A stretch of DNA of 64,000 nt from JAWKTM01 sp041399085. Its GTDB lineage: Bacteria > Planctomycetota > Planctomycetia > Pirellulales > Pirellulaceae. A program made the translations under genes and the position numbers. The stretch's first letter is position 1. Every line of letters starts with the position of its first letter. Location: positions 1 to 64,000 of the forward strand of contig JAWKTM010000014.1 in the NCBI GenBank assembly GCA_041399085.1. Direction: 5' to 3'. Positions 37,589-44,447 of this stretch are shown piece after piece. A model generated the notes under the pieces. It searched no databases. It saw only the letters and a list, made by a program, of their open reading frames with translations, and was not told the origin of the DNA.

Positions 37589-38700
37589 CCGCGGCCAATG
37601 CGAAACGGCGATAAGTCGATCGGCGGGGCCGCTTGGCGAATCACGGCGCTCATCACCACCGCGGTCCCCGGCGACAGAAACAAACCGCTGCGGTAGTGAC
37701 CAGACGCGATGTATAGGTTCGAAGTCCGCGGCACTCGGCCCAAATAGGGAAAGCCGTCGAACGAACCGGGGCGAAGTCCGGCCCAAGTGGCTTCGACCTT
37801 GGCGTTTGCCAGTTCCGGAACGAGCGTCGTCGCCAGTCGCTTTAGCTCCGCGATCGCTTCGGCCGTTGTTCGTTTGTCGAAGCCAACCTCTTCTTCCGTC
37901 GAACCGACCAACAGCCGGCCATCTTCGCGCGGCACAAGGTACCGCGGACCGGAATTCACGATGTGTCGCAGCGGCGGTCGCTCGCAACGGTACAACACCA
38001 TTTGGCCTCGCACCGGAAGAATGCCGTTGGCGATCCCCAGTTGGTTCAACAGCAGGCAAGACCACGCGCCGGAAGTGATGGCGAACGCTTCGGCCGTGAG
38101 TTCGCCGCCGGTGGTCTGGACCGCTTCGGTGCGATCGCCATCGAAGCGGAAGCCCGTGACTTCCGCGTTCTCGATCAACCGGACGCCGCGCTGGCGACAG
38201 GCGGCGGCCAAGGCTTGCAAGTGCCACGGATTGCGGAGCTGGTACTCGTCCGGCAACAACCAGGCGGCTCGTAAGCGGCCAGCCCGCGCGGCGTCGGCCA
38301 AGCCGGGCTCAAGCTGGCCGAGCTTGTTCAAATCGCAACGTTCGCAGCGAATTTGTTCGTCGCGCCAGGCGGCTTCGGCGCCCAACAGCCCGGCCATCTC
38401 CGCGGCACTTTGAGCCACGTAGATGCCGCCGCAACGGCGAAAGCCGGTGTCGATCCCCGTTTCCTCGCGTAGCCGTTTGGCCCACGTGGCGTGCAGCGCG
38501 TGGCTGAGTCCGCACAACTGTTCGTAGGGATGTTCGGCAGTCGCGGAATTCGCGGGCGGCAGAATTCCGGCTCCGGCCCACGACGCTTCGCGGCCGACGG
38601 CCCCGCGATCGACGACGGCCACTCGCAAACCGTCAACGGCCAACTGATAGGCCAGCGACAGTCCAACCACGCCTCCGCCAATTACCAAGCAATCGTTCAT
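37585..38700 (-). CDS. thiO: Glycine oxidase ThiO-like FAD-dependent amine oxidase
   Basis: This DAO-family enzyme (371 residues) oxidises glycine to the imine used in thiamine thiazole synthesis, or other amino acids. The N-terminal Rossmann motif is clear (MNDCLVIGGGVVGLSLAYQL), followed by VDRGAVGREASWAGAGILPP, which binds the flavin. The body shows CGGIYVAQSAAEM and RGQMVLYRCERP, and the C-terminal FAD segment GLRPGSFDGFPYLGRVP and ASGHYRSGLFLSPGTAVVMS is typical of ThiO. No other thiamine genes are nearby, so the assignment to thiamine synthesis is by family only; the enzyme may act as a general D-amino acid or sarcosine oxidase. The gene is intact. Confidence 0.88.
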   Translation of the reverse strand: MNDCLVIGGGVVGLSLAYQLAVDGLRVAVVDRGAVGREASWAGAGILPPANSATAEHPYEQLCGLSHALHATWAKRLREETGIDTGFRRCGGIYVAQSAAEMAGLLGAEAAWRDEQIRCERCDLNKLGQLEPGLADAARAGRLRAAWLLPDEYQLRNPWHLQALAAACRQRGVRLIENAEVTGFRFDGDRTEAVQTTGGELTAEAFAITSGAWSCLLLNQLGIANGILPVRGQMVLYRCERPPLRHIVNSGPRYLVPREDGRLLVGSTEEEVGFDKRTTAEAIAELKRLATTLVPELANAKVEATWAGLRPGSFDGFPYLGRVPRTSNLYIASGHYRSGLFLSPGTAVVMSAVIRQAAPPIDLSPFRIGRG

Positions 38701-38787
38701 GCCGTGTCTGTTGCCGACGATCTGGGTTCGGATAAGTGGGTTGAGTTGCGGAAGACGCGAGCCGAGCCGCGTTAAGACGCGTCCGCG

Positions 38788-39195
38788 TCACGACTGGCGG
38801 AAGTAGCTGGCGACGTCCTTCGGCGGCTGTTTGGGCAGCCAATAGGTCTTGGCGTTCGGATCGCGACGCAGTCGCAGAGCGTCGCGACCGACCAACCGAA
38901 AACACAAACCGATCGGCAATAGCACGCCGAAGTAAACCAGCAGCAGCGCGAGTTCGCTCACGACCAAACCGATCGGCAGCGTCAAACAGGTGAGTCCGAT
39001 GAATAGCCACTTGAGCAACGTCGGCCGCGCGAATCCAACCGCCGCAATCACGACACCGGCCACACCGCACGCGCCGATCACGTCCACGCGGCTGGTCCAT
39101 AGCCACGCGAGCAACGGCAAGGCCACGGCAGCGATGACGCCGAATTGGCGAAGCTGCCGGGCGGTCGGTTGCCAGTTGACTTCCACCAGTGCCAT
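38788..39195 (-). CDS. SxtJ-like membrane protein
   Basis: The start at 39195 (MALVEVNWQPTARQLRQFGV) gives 135 residues with an amphipathic N-terminus and about four transmembrane helices (GVIAAVALPLLAWLWTSRVD onward). The conserved tail DPNAKTYWLPKQPPKDVASYF is characteristic of the SxtJ-like family. Members are named from the saxitoxin cluster and are often found next to carbamoyltransferase genes, but no function is proven. The carbamoyltransferase is absent here. It lies 17 bp downstream of the small membrane protein gene on the same strand, so the two form a unit. Confidence 0.75.
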   Translation of the reverse strand: MALVEVNWQPTARQLRQFGVIAAVALPLLAWLWTSRVDVIGACGVAGVVIAAVGFARPTLLKWLFIGLTCLTLPIGLVVSELALLLVYFGVLLPIGLCFRLVGRDALRLRRDPNAKTYWLPKQPPKDVASYFRQS

Positions 39196-39212
39196 GCGAT
39201 TTGTCTCTGGAA

Positions 39213-39461
39213 TTAGGTGCGATCTTGTTCGTCTTGGTTGCGAAGTCGCTTCTCTTGTCGCCGTTTGAACACAAACAACAACGCGCCCCACCAGCCGAGA
39301 AACAACGCCATGGCGACAAACACGACGGCGGCTTTGACGATCGCTTTCGATGCGTCGTCTTCGCTGCGGAAGATGCCAACCGTGTGATAGATTCCCCAGG
39401 CCGTCAGTCCCAACATGATGAAGAGAATGACTCGTTTACCGATCGCCGTTTGTTCGGACAT
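39213..39461 (-). CDS. Small two-helix membrane protein, DUF5989-like
   Basis: I start at the ATG at 39461 (MSEQTAIGKRVILFIMLGLT) rather than the longer frame, whose extra 50 codons are not protein-like. The 82-residue protein has two helices (RVILFIMLGLTAWGIYHTVG and KAAVVFVAMALFLGWWGALL) separated by an acidic loop (FRSEDDASKA) and ends in a basic cytoplasmic tail (KRRQEKRLRNQDEQ). Its position next to the SxtJ-like gene fits the DUF5989/SxtJ pair seen in planctomycetes and cyanobacteria. Function unknown. Confidence 0.7.
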   Translation of the reverse strand: MSEQTAIGKRVILFIMLGLTAWGIYHTVGIFRSEDDASKAIVKAAVVFVAMALFLGWWGALLFVFKRRQEKRLRNQDEQDRT

Positions 39462-39622
39462 GGTGAGCTTGAGCTTGCGTAGGACGCCGTCGCGCCTTGG
39501 AATTACGAGCGAGCCGACGTCGGCCCGCCTGTTGCCATCTTGAAGCGTCAGGCGAGTTCCGTCCACGGGTCGGAAGCATGCGCGAGAAAGAGGCCGAAGA
39601 GCTTCGTGCACCGTCGCCGTTT

Positions 39623-39713
39623 ACCGGAGTGCTCGCGCACTACCGCTCCATATGGGAGCAGCCGCGCCATATAGGGCGGCACCCATATGGGAGCGGAGCG
39701 GCACGTATCCGGT
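39623..39713 (+). repeat. Structured intergenic repeat, copy A (91 bp)
   Basis: Begins ACCGG and ends CCGGT, with the small hairpin AGTGC-TCGC-GCACT (39628-39641) and two CCATATGGGAGC-type elements inside. The same design recurs at 41428, 42908 and 44394. It lies 90 bp upstream of the TIM-barrel gene. Confidence 0.65.
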
Positions 39714-39812
39714 GAGTGCGCTGCGCATTCTCAACCACAGCGAGGCTAACTATACTGAGCCGCTTGTCACTCGACGCACGAATCAGGCTTTAGCAATACA
39801 AGGAAATAGCAG

Positions 39813-40730
39813 ATGGAAATGTGGGCAAATCGTCGTCAATTCTTGGGAACCGTCGCCACGGGAGCCGCCGCGGCGGGCTTGGCCGCGGGGCTGCGGACTT
39901 CGGCGTGGGCTGAGGACAAGGCGAGCAAACCGGCGTTCAAAATTTCGCTGGCCGAGTGGTCGTTGCACAAGGCGATCTTCGGCAAGAAGCTGGACAATCT
40001 GGATTTCGCCAAGTATCGAAGGAAGAGTTCGGCATCGACGGCATCGGAAGTACGTCAACCAGTGCTTCAAGGACAAGGCGAAGGACGCCAATACCTGGAC
40101 GAGCTGAACAAGCGGGCGGCGAGGACCGGCGTCACGACGCTGTTGATCATGATCGACGGTGAAGGCCGGTTGGGCGACCCGGACGATAAGAAGCGAACCG
40201 AGGCGATCGAGAATCATTACAAGTGGGTCGAGGCGGCGAAGCACCTGGGCTGTCATTCGATTCGCGTCAACGCGGCTTCGGCCGGCGAATACGACGAGCA
40301 ATTGAAGTTGGCCGCCGACGGTTTGCGACGACTGAGCGAGTTTGCCAAGAAGTTCGAGCTGAACGTGATCGTCGAGAATCACGGCGGGCTATCGTCCAAC
40401 GGCAAATGGCTGGCCAGCGTGATCGAATCGGTCGGCTTGGAGAACTGCGGGACGCTGCCCGACTTCGGCAACTTCCACAGCTACGATCGCTATCAGGGCG
40501 TGAAGGAAACGATGCCTTATGCGAAGGCGGTGAGCGCGAAGAGTCGCGACTTTGACGGGGAAGGCAACGAGACGCACACCGACTACTTCAAGATGATGGA
40601 CATCGTACTGTCGGCCGGCTATCACGGCTGGGTCGGCATCGAGTACGAAGGCAGCAAATTGGACGAGTACGCGGGAATTCGCGCGACGAAGAAGCTGCTG
40701 GAACGAGTCTTGGCCAAGGTTTCGGCTTAA
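39813..40730 (+). CDS. Tat-exported TIM-barrel sugar phosphate isomerase/epimerase-like protein (internal scrambled stretch)
   Basis: The 305-residue protein has a twin-arginine signal (MEMWANRRQFLGTVATGAAA, cleavage near SAWA). The AP-endonuclease-2-like TIM barrel then follows, with LAEWSLHKAIFG, GVTTLLIMIDGEGRLGDPDD, LNVIVENHGGLSSNGKWLAS and GWVGIEYEGSKLDEYAGI, including Glu and His residues that usually bind the metal. The stretch 40010-40105 does not look like the family in the main frame. The expected residues appear in other frames: KEEFGIDGI in one and YVNQCFKDKAKD in another. Three one-base losses that add up to a codon would explain this and leave the ORF open. Real length is therefore about 306. 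Substrate unknown; a hydroxypyruvate isomerase-like role outside the cytoplasm is possible. Confidence 0.8.
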   Translation: MEMWANRRQFLGTVATGAAAAGLAAGLRTSAWAEDKASKPAFKISLAEWSLHKAIFGKKLDNLDFAKYRRKSSASTASEVRQPVLQGQGEGRQYLDELNKRAARTGVTTLLIMIDGEGRLGDPDDKKRTEAIENHYKWVEAAKHLGCHSIRVNAASAGEYDEQLKLAADGLRRLSEFAKKFELNVIVENHGGLSSNGKWLASVIESVGLENCGTLPDFGNFHSYDRYQGVKETMPYAKAVSAKSRDFDGEGNETHTDYFKMMDIVLSAGYHGWVGIEYEGSKLDEYAGIRATKKLLERVLAKVSA

Positions 40731-40785
40731 GTTCTTCTGCGACAAGCCCCAGAACATGGTCTTACGTGTGCCTTGGATCATTAAC

Positions 40786-40821
40786 GCGAACCCCCGCCCA
40801 GCGCAGCTTTGGGGGTTTCGC
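40786..40821 (+). terminator. Stem-loop after the TIM-barrel gene
   Basis: GCGAACCCCC (40786-40795) pairs with GGGGGTTTCGC (40811-40821) with one bulged base and a 15-nt loop. It lies 55 bp past the stop. There is no long T-run, so the termination role is tentative. Confidence 0.4.
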
Positions 40822-41146
40822 TAAGCACGATCCCAGCGCGCATAGAACATGCCCGAGTCACACGGGCAACGAGCCAACTCACCCGCCCTACTGTCGGTTT
40901 CGGCGTTCTCGTCTAGCCAGACTCTCTGGCGAGCCGCCTCGCCTGGACAGAGCGGATCGAACGCCCGCCGCAGCGGTTTACTCGATTTGGCCTTAGGGTG
41001 TCTTACCCCCGTTCCCTAGAAAGGCGTTCAGAAAACAGCGACCGACGGAAACCGCCCTTTTGGCGATAAAAACTGTCATTCTGTCGCATTTTTGCCACTG
41101 TCTCGGCCGTACGGCGACTCCTTTTGACGATAAATGGCAAACGCCT

Positions 41147-41335
41147 TCGACTAAACTCCTGTTCGCCGACTGGACTCGTGATTTCGGCAGCTAGACCGAC
41201 CGTTTCGGAAACCGAACACGCCATTTCGCCGACTAAACTCGTCATTTCGGCGACCGAACACGACATTTCGCCGACTGGACTCGTCATTTCGGCAGATGGA
41301 CTCGTCATTTTGGCGGCAGGTTTGTGTGCTATTGC
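41147..41335. repeat. Tandem array of a 21-bp unit, about nine degenerate copies
   Basis: The motif CATTTCGGC/CATTTCGCC recurs at 41222, 41243, 41264, 41285 and 41306, spaced exactly 21 bp, with weaker matches at 41159, 41180 and 41201. A typical unit is GACTGGACTCGTCATTTCGGC. Because 21 is a multiple of three, several reading frames on both strands stay open and would encode seven-residue repeats. Confidence 0.8.
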
Positions 41336-41427
41336 GGCTGGAATGAGTGCTATGACGGCAGGACCTATGTGTCGCGGCTAAAGGAGCGTCGCGACACCGA
41401 ATGGAATCGGAATTACTGCCAGGAAAC

Positions 41428-41484
41428 ACCGGAGTGCTCGCGCTTCCGCTTTCATATAGGAGCGGAGCGGCACGCCGCCCCGGT
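41428..41484 (+). repeat. Structured intergenic repeat, copy B (57 bp)
   Basis: Starts ACCGGAGTGCTCGCGC, continues with TTCATATAGGAGCGGAGCGG and ends CCGGT. It lacks two bases of the small stem present in copies A and C. Confidence 0.6.
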
Positions 41485-41503
41485 GAAGTACGCCGACGCT
41501 GCT

Positions 41504-41532
41504 GTGCGGGTCTCCCGACCCCGCACGTTTTT
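41504..41532 (+). terminator. Strong hairpin with T-run (terminator-like)
   Basis: GTGCGGGTC and GACCCCGCAC (41504-41526) form a stem of about nine pairs with one bulge and a short loop, followed by GTTTTT. No gene ends just upstream, so it is probably a repeat-borne hairpin that can act as a terminator. Confidence 0.45.
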
Positions 41533-41538
41533 GACCGC

Positions 41539-41561
41539 AGGTCTCCCGGCACTGGAGACCT
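41539..41561. repeat. Palindromic repeat adjoining the IS insertion point
   Basis: AGGTCTCC (41539-41546) and GGAGACCT (41554-41561) are exact inverse complements with a 7-nt loop. The IS target duplication begins at the last base of this palindrome. A related palindrome AGGTCGGGAGACCT lies on the other side of the IS at 42849-42862. Confidence 0.65.
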
Positions 41562-41563
41562 AC

Positions 41564-42827
41564 TGAGGTGGCCTGGGTTTTGGGGGCCAGGCATCCTCTT
41601 ATTTCAGCAGGGGGACGGTTGTCTCGAAACGGCTTGGCGAGGGCAGCCAAGCAGCGAGTGGAGACGCGATGTGTTGTAGTAGTGGATGAACTCGGTGAGC
41701 TCTCGCAGCGCGTCCCTGATAGCTTTCATATTCGGTCATTTAGCTCCGTCTTGATCGTTCCAAAAGCAAGATTCCATGAAGGCGTTGTCGTAGCAGTCGC
41801 CGGCGTCATCTTTGAAGCGCATCGAGCTGCGTTCCAGGATCGAGCGATACTTCTTGCTTGCATACTGGCCGCCGCGATCGGTATGGTGAATTAAATCGGG
41901 ACCTGGCTGTCGAGTTCAGATCGCCTCGCGAAGTGGCACGATCGCCAGCTCCCACTCATATCCATTGCCAAGGACCAACCAACAATGCGTCTCGAAAAGC
42001 GGTCCATCAACGTCGCCATATAAGCGAACCCACGTCGCACGACAGGAGCCATATGTGATGTCGCCCACCCACAACTTGTTGATGCCATTGGGTTCGGGGT
42101 GCTCAAGCAATAAGTTCTCATTGTAGCCCAGCCGGTGTCGACTTTCCGTCGTTCGTGGCTTGAAGGATTTTGGCTGAAGAGCCGAAAGCCCAGCGATTTG
42201 TAGCAGTTTTGCGACCCGTTCTCGACCGATCGAAACTCCCTGGAGCTTTAGTTCCGCGGCGATACGCCGAACCATAGCGTCTTTGATGTCGATGAAACGT
42301 GGAGATTACCAAAAGGGCAGGACTTATCCATGTCACTTTGTTCTCTTAGACTTGGCGGTTCATTCTGAAATCGTTGAAATGCCGATCGGGAGAAACCAAG
42401 TATCACACCGACTTCACGTTCGAAGCGGCCCTTCCTCAATGATGCTGGCTGCGGCCTTATGGAGTTGGCTCTGCACTCGCCGCGGCCGAAAATGATCAAA
42501 GCTTTTTTTAAGATGTCGCGTTCGCGTTCGACGCGCCGCAGCTCGGCTTCCAACTCCGCGACTCGTCCATCCAGCACTCGCCGACCACCCCGGCCGACGC
42601 GACCTGCTGCTGCTTCAACGGTAAAGCAGATTCGTTCCAGATTCCCAGTCCGCTCGACGATCGACAGGCGGAATGCCCGTCGAGCAGCATGGCAACCATC
42701 GCGTAAATTCATCGTGTAGCGCGGCGTTCGGGCGTCATCGAAGGCTTGATCTTCCGTGGCATCTTGAGCTCCTTGCGTTCCATTCAATTTAAGCACTCGC
42801 CTGGCCCCCAAAACCCAGGCCACCTCA
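41564..42827 (-). mobile_element. Complete IS3-family insertion sequence, 1264 bp, with 29-bp perfect terminal inverted repeats
   Basis: The left end (41564-41592, beginning TGAGGTGGCCTGGG) and the right end (42799-42827, ending CCCAGGCCACCTCA) are exact inverse complements over 29 bp. TAC flanks both ends (41561-41563 and 42828-42830), a 3-bp target duplication as expected for IS3-type transposition. The perfect ends and duplication indicate a recent insertion. The transposase genes inside run leftwards and carry frame breaks. Confidence 0.9.
41599..42783 (-). pseudogene. IS3-family transposase OrfA/OrfB, frame-broken
   Basis: OrfA would start at 42783 or 42762 (MPRKIKPSM). Its HTH part is readable only in pieces (AMLLDGHSA, ALPLKQQQVASAG). 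The leucine-zipper end is clear (ELEAELRRVERERDILKKAL). OrfB shows RRIAAELKLQGVSIGRERVA and the DDE core: NKLWVGDITYG (first Asp), DLIHHTDRGGQY (second Asp) and DNAFMESCFW (Glu), ending near TEFIHYYNTSRLHSLLGCPR. IS3 elements normally join OrfA and OrfB by a programmed -1 frameshift, but here additional breaks occur within both, so the copy is probably inactive or poorly sequenced. Confidence 0.75.
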
Positions 42828-42907
42828 TACGGTCGGCGGAAATCGGCGAGGTCGGGAGACCTGCCGCGGCGAGCGTGCCCGATGACTTCGCGGTAACGCC
42901 GCCGTTT

Positions 42908-42966
42908 ACCAGTGCTTGCGCACTTCCGCTTTCATGACGGGAGCGGTGCCGAGCGAGCCGCCCGGT
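42908..42966 (+). repeat. Structured intergenic repeat, copy C (59 bp)
   Basis: Preceded, like copy A, by GCCGTTT and starting ACCAGTGCTTGCGCACTTCC. The hairpin AGTGC-TTGC-GCACT is intact with a changed loop base. It ends CCCGGT 30 bp before the MFS start. Confidence 0.6.
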
Positions 42967-42995
42967 GAGTTGGCTTGACCTCTATACTGGGCCGC

Positions 42996-44447
42996 ATGCA
43001 CGCGCCTCAGAACCCGAAATCGACCGACGACGCACCGGAGAGCGACGAATCCAATGGCGTGGCGGGGCGATACAACTTCGTGGTGCTGATCGTCTATCAA
43101 GTGGTGTTGCGGATCGGGTGGATATTCAAGACCGAGAGCGTCATCATGCCCGCGGTGCTCGATTCGCTGGGCGGACCCGGTTGGCTACGCGGCTGTTTGC
43201 CGATGCTGAACCGCTTTGGCCAGAGCGTCACGCCGCTGTTGATCGCGCGACAAGTGAAGATCGCGCCGCGAAAGAAGTGGGTTCAGTTTCTCAGCTCGGC
43301 CGTAATGAGCGTGGTCTTCGGCACATTGGCCGCAATCTGGCATTTCGGCGGCGCGCGTCGAGCCGACGAATCGCAAGCCGTGGTCTTGGCGGCGATGTTC
43401 CTGCTGCTGTACGCCATTTTCTTTATGGCCAACGGCGCGAATCAACTTTCGCTGAACACGCTGCTGGGCAAGCTGATCGTGCCAACATCGCGCGGCCGCA
43501 TGATGTTGCTGGCCAACGTGCTCGGCTCGATCTTCGCCGTGTCGGCCGCCGCTGTGTTCTTGCCACGTTGGCTCGCTCCGGGGCTAGCCGACTTTCGCTG
43601 GGTGTTCGGCACGTCGGCATTGTTTTTCGCGCTGGCGGCCGTCTCGACCATCTTGCTGCGCGAGCCCGGCGACAATTACGAACAGCCGCGATCGCCGGTC
43701 CGCGAGAAGATTCGCGACGCCTACAACACGCTGGCCGCCGACGCCAACTTTCGTCGCCTGGCCTTGGTCGCTGTGTTGTTCGACAGTTCGGTAATGCTGT
43801 TTCCGCACTATCAAGCGTTGGCTCGCAGCGAGCGAGTGCAACTGGACATGACCAACATGATGCAATGGGTCGTCGCCCAAAACATCGGGACCGCGCTGTT
43901 CAGTTTGCTCGGCGGACCGCTGGCGGATCGGATGGGAAACCGCATGGTGTTGCGCGTGTTGGTATTGGCGATCTGTTGTGCGCCGGGATTAGCGATCGCC
44001 TTGTCACACGCCCAGTCGCTGTCGTCGCACTGGTTTCTGTTGGTGTTCGTGCTCGTCGGCATGACGCCAGTCGTGATTCGGACGTTGCAGCACTACACGT
44101 TGGAAGTCGCTCCGCCGTCCGAACATCCGCGGTATCTCAGTTCGCTCAGTCTTTGTCTGGTGCTTCCTATCCTGTTGTCGCCGCTAGTTGGTAAACTGAT
44201 TGACCGCGTGGGATTCGATCCGGTGTTTTTGGGAATCGCCGCACTGGTGCTGGTCGGTTGGCTGACGACGTTTCGCTTGGACGAACCGCGTCATGCTCAT
44301 GGTGCTGGATGGCGGCGAGGACGATACGCTGGACGAATTGGAGTAGGAAATTGGCTACCGATTAAAGCGGCAGGGCGCCCTCGGTACAACGAAACCGGAG
44401 GGCTCGCGCCCTTCCGCTCCGATATCCGTGACGAGGAATTTGCGTGA
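42996..44447 (+). CDS. MFS transporter (C-terminal tail altered by a probable frameshift)
   Basis: I start at the ATG at 42996 (MHAPQNPKSTDDAPESDESN), which removes seven codons lying just past repeat copy C. About twelve hydrophobic helices are present, beginning NFVVLIVYQVVLRIGWIF. The loop between helices 8 and 9 reads LLGGPLADRMGNRMVLRVLV, a typical major-facilitator signature. Substrate cannot be inferred. After FRLDEPR (about 44290) the frame continues for 50 basic, Gly-rich codons through repeat copy D to 44447. A one-base shift would give MLMVLDGGEDDTLDELE and a stop at 44344-44346, an acidic tail that fits a transporter better. I therefore think the real end is 44346. The long version would overlap the next ATG by one base. 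Confidence 0.8.
   Translation: MHAPQNPKSTDDAPESDESNGVAGRYNFVVLIVYQVVLRIGWIFKTESVIMPAVLDSLGGPGWLRGCLPMLNRFGQSVTPLLIARQVKIAPRKKWVQFLSSAVMSVVFGTLAAIWHFGGARRADESQAVVLAAMFLLLYAIFFMANGANQLSLNTLLGKLIVPTSRGRMMLLANVLGSIFAVSAAAVFLPRWLAPGLADFRWVFGTSALFFALAAVSTILLREPGDNYEQPRSPVREKIRDAYNTLAADANFRRLALVAVLFDSSVMLFPHYQALARSERVQLDMTNMMQWVVAQNIGTALFSLLGGPLADRMGNRMVLRVLVLAICCAPGLAIALSHAQSLSSHWFLLVFVLVGMTPVVIRTLQHYTLEVAPPSEHPRYLSSLSLCLVLPILLSPLVGKLIDRVGFDPVFLGIAALVLVGWLTTFRLDEPRHAHGAGWRRGRYAGRIGVGNWLPIKAAGRPRYNETGGLAPFRSDIRDEEFA
44394..44427 (+). repeat. Structured intergenic repeat, copy D (partial, 34 bp)
   Basis: Starts ACCGG and carries the hairpin AGGGC-TCGC-GCCCT (44399-44412), which differs from AGTGC/GCACT of copies A and C by one paired change, then TTCCGCTCC. 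It lacks the right half. Confidence 0.5.

Larger units (their letters stand above)
40731..41563. other. Gene-free accessory patch carrying repeats
   Basis: Over 800 bp between the TIM-barrel gene and the IS element hold no convincing gene. It contains a stem-loop, a 21-bp tandem array, copy B of the structured repeat and two hairpins ending at the IS. Short frames here (for example 41003-41308 on the minus strand) are by-products of the array. Confidence 0.55.

Noticed and set aside
35945..38227. 760-residue minus-strand ORF
   Set aside because: It runs antisense to the SF1 helicase and partly out of frame over thiO. It is His/Arg/Gln-rich with no domain, the usual shadow of a GC-rich gene.
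41003..41308. Minus-strand ORF with seven-residue repeats (EMTSPVG type) as a real protein
   Set aside because: The periodicity comes from the 21-bp array, which opens several frames on both strands; no start signal, signal peptide or flanking domain supports translation.
41147..41335. CRISPR array
   Set aside because: Units are contiguous 21-bp degenerate repeats with no spacers, and no cas genes are present.
41599..42783. Explaining all IS transposase breaks by programmed -1 frameshifting
   Set aside because: IS3 elements use one such shift between OrfA and OrfB, but here breaks also occur inside both, so decay or sequence errors are needed.
42965..44194. 409-residue plus-strand ORF over the MFS gene
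   Set aside because: Arg/Gly/Ala-rich alternative frame; the MFS frame has twelve helices and the major-facilitator loop signature.
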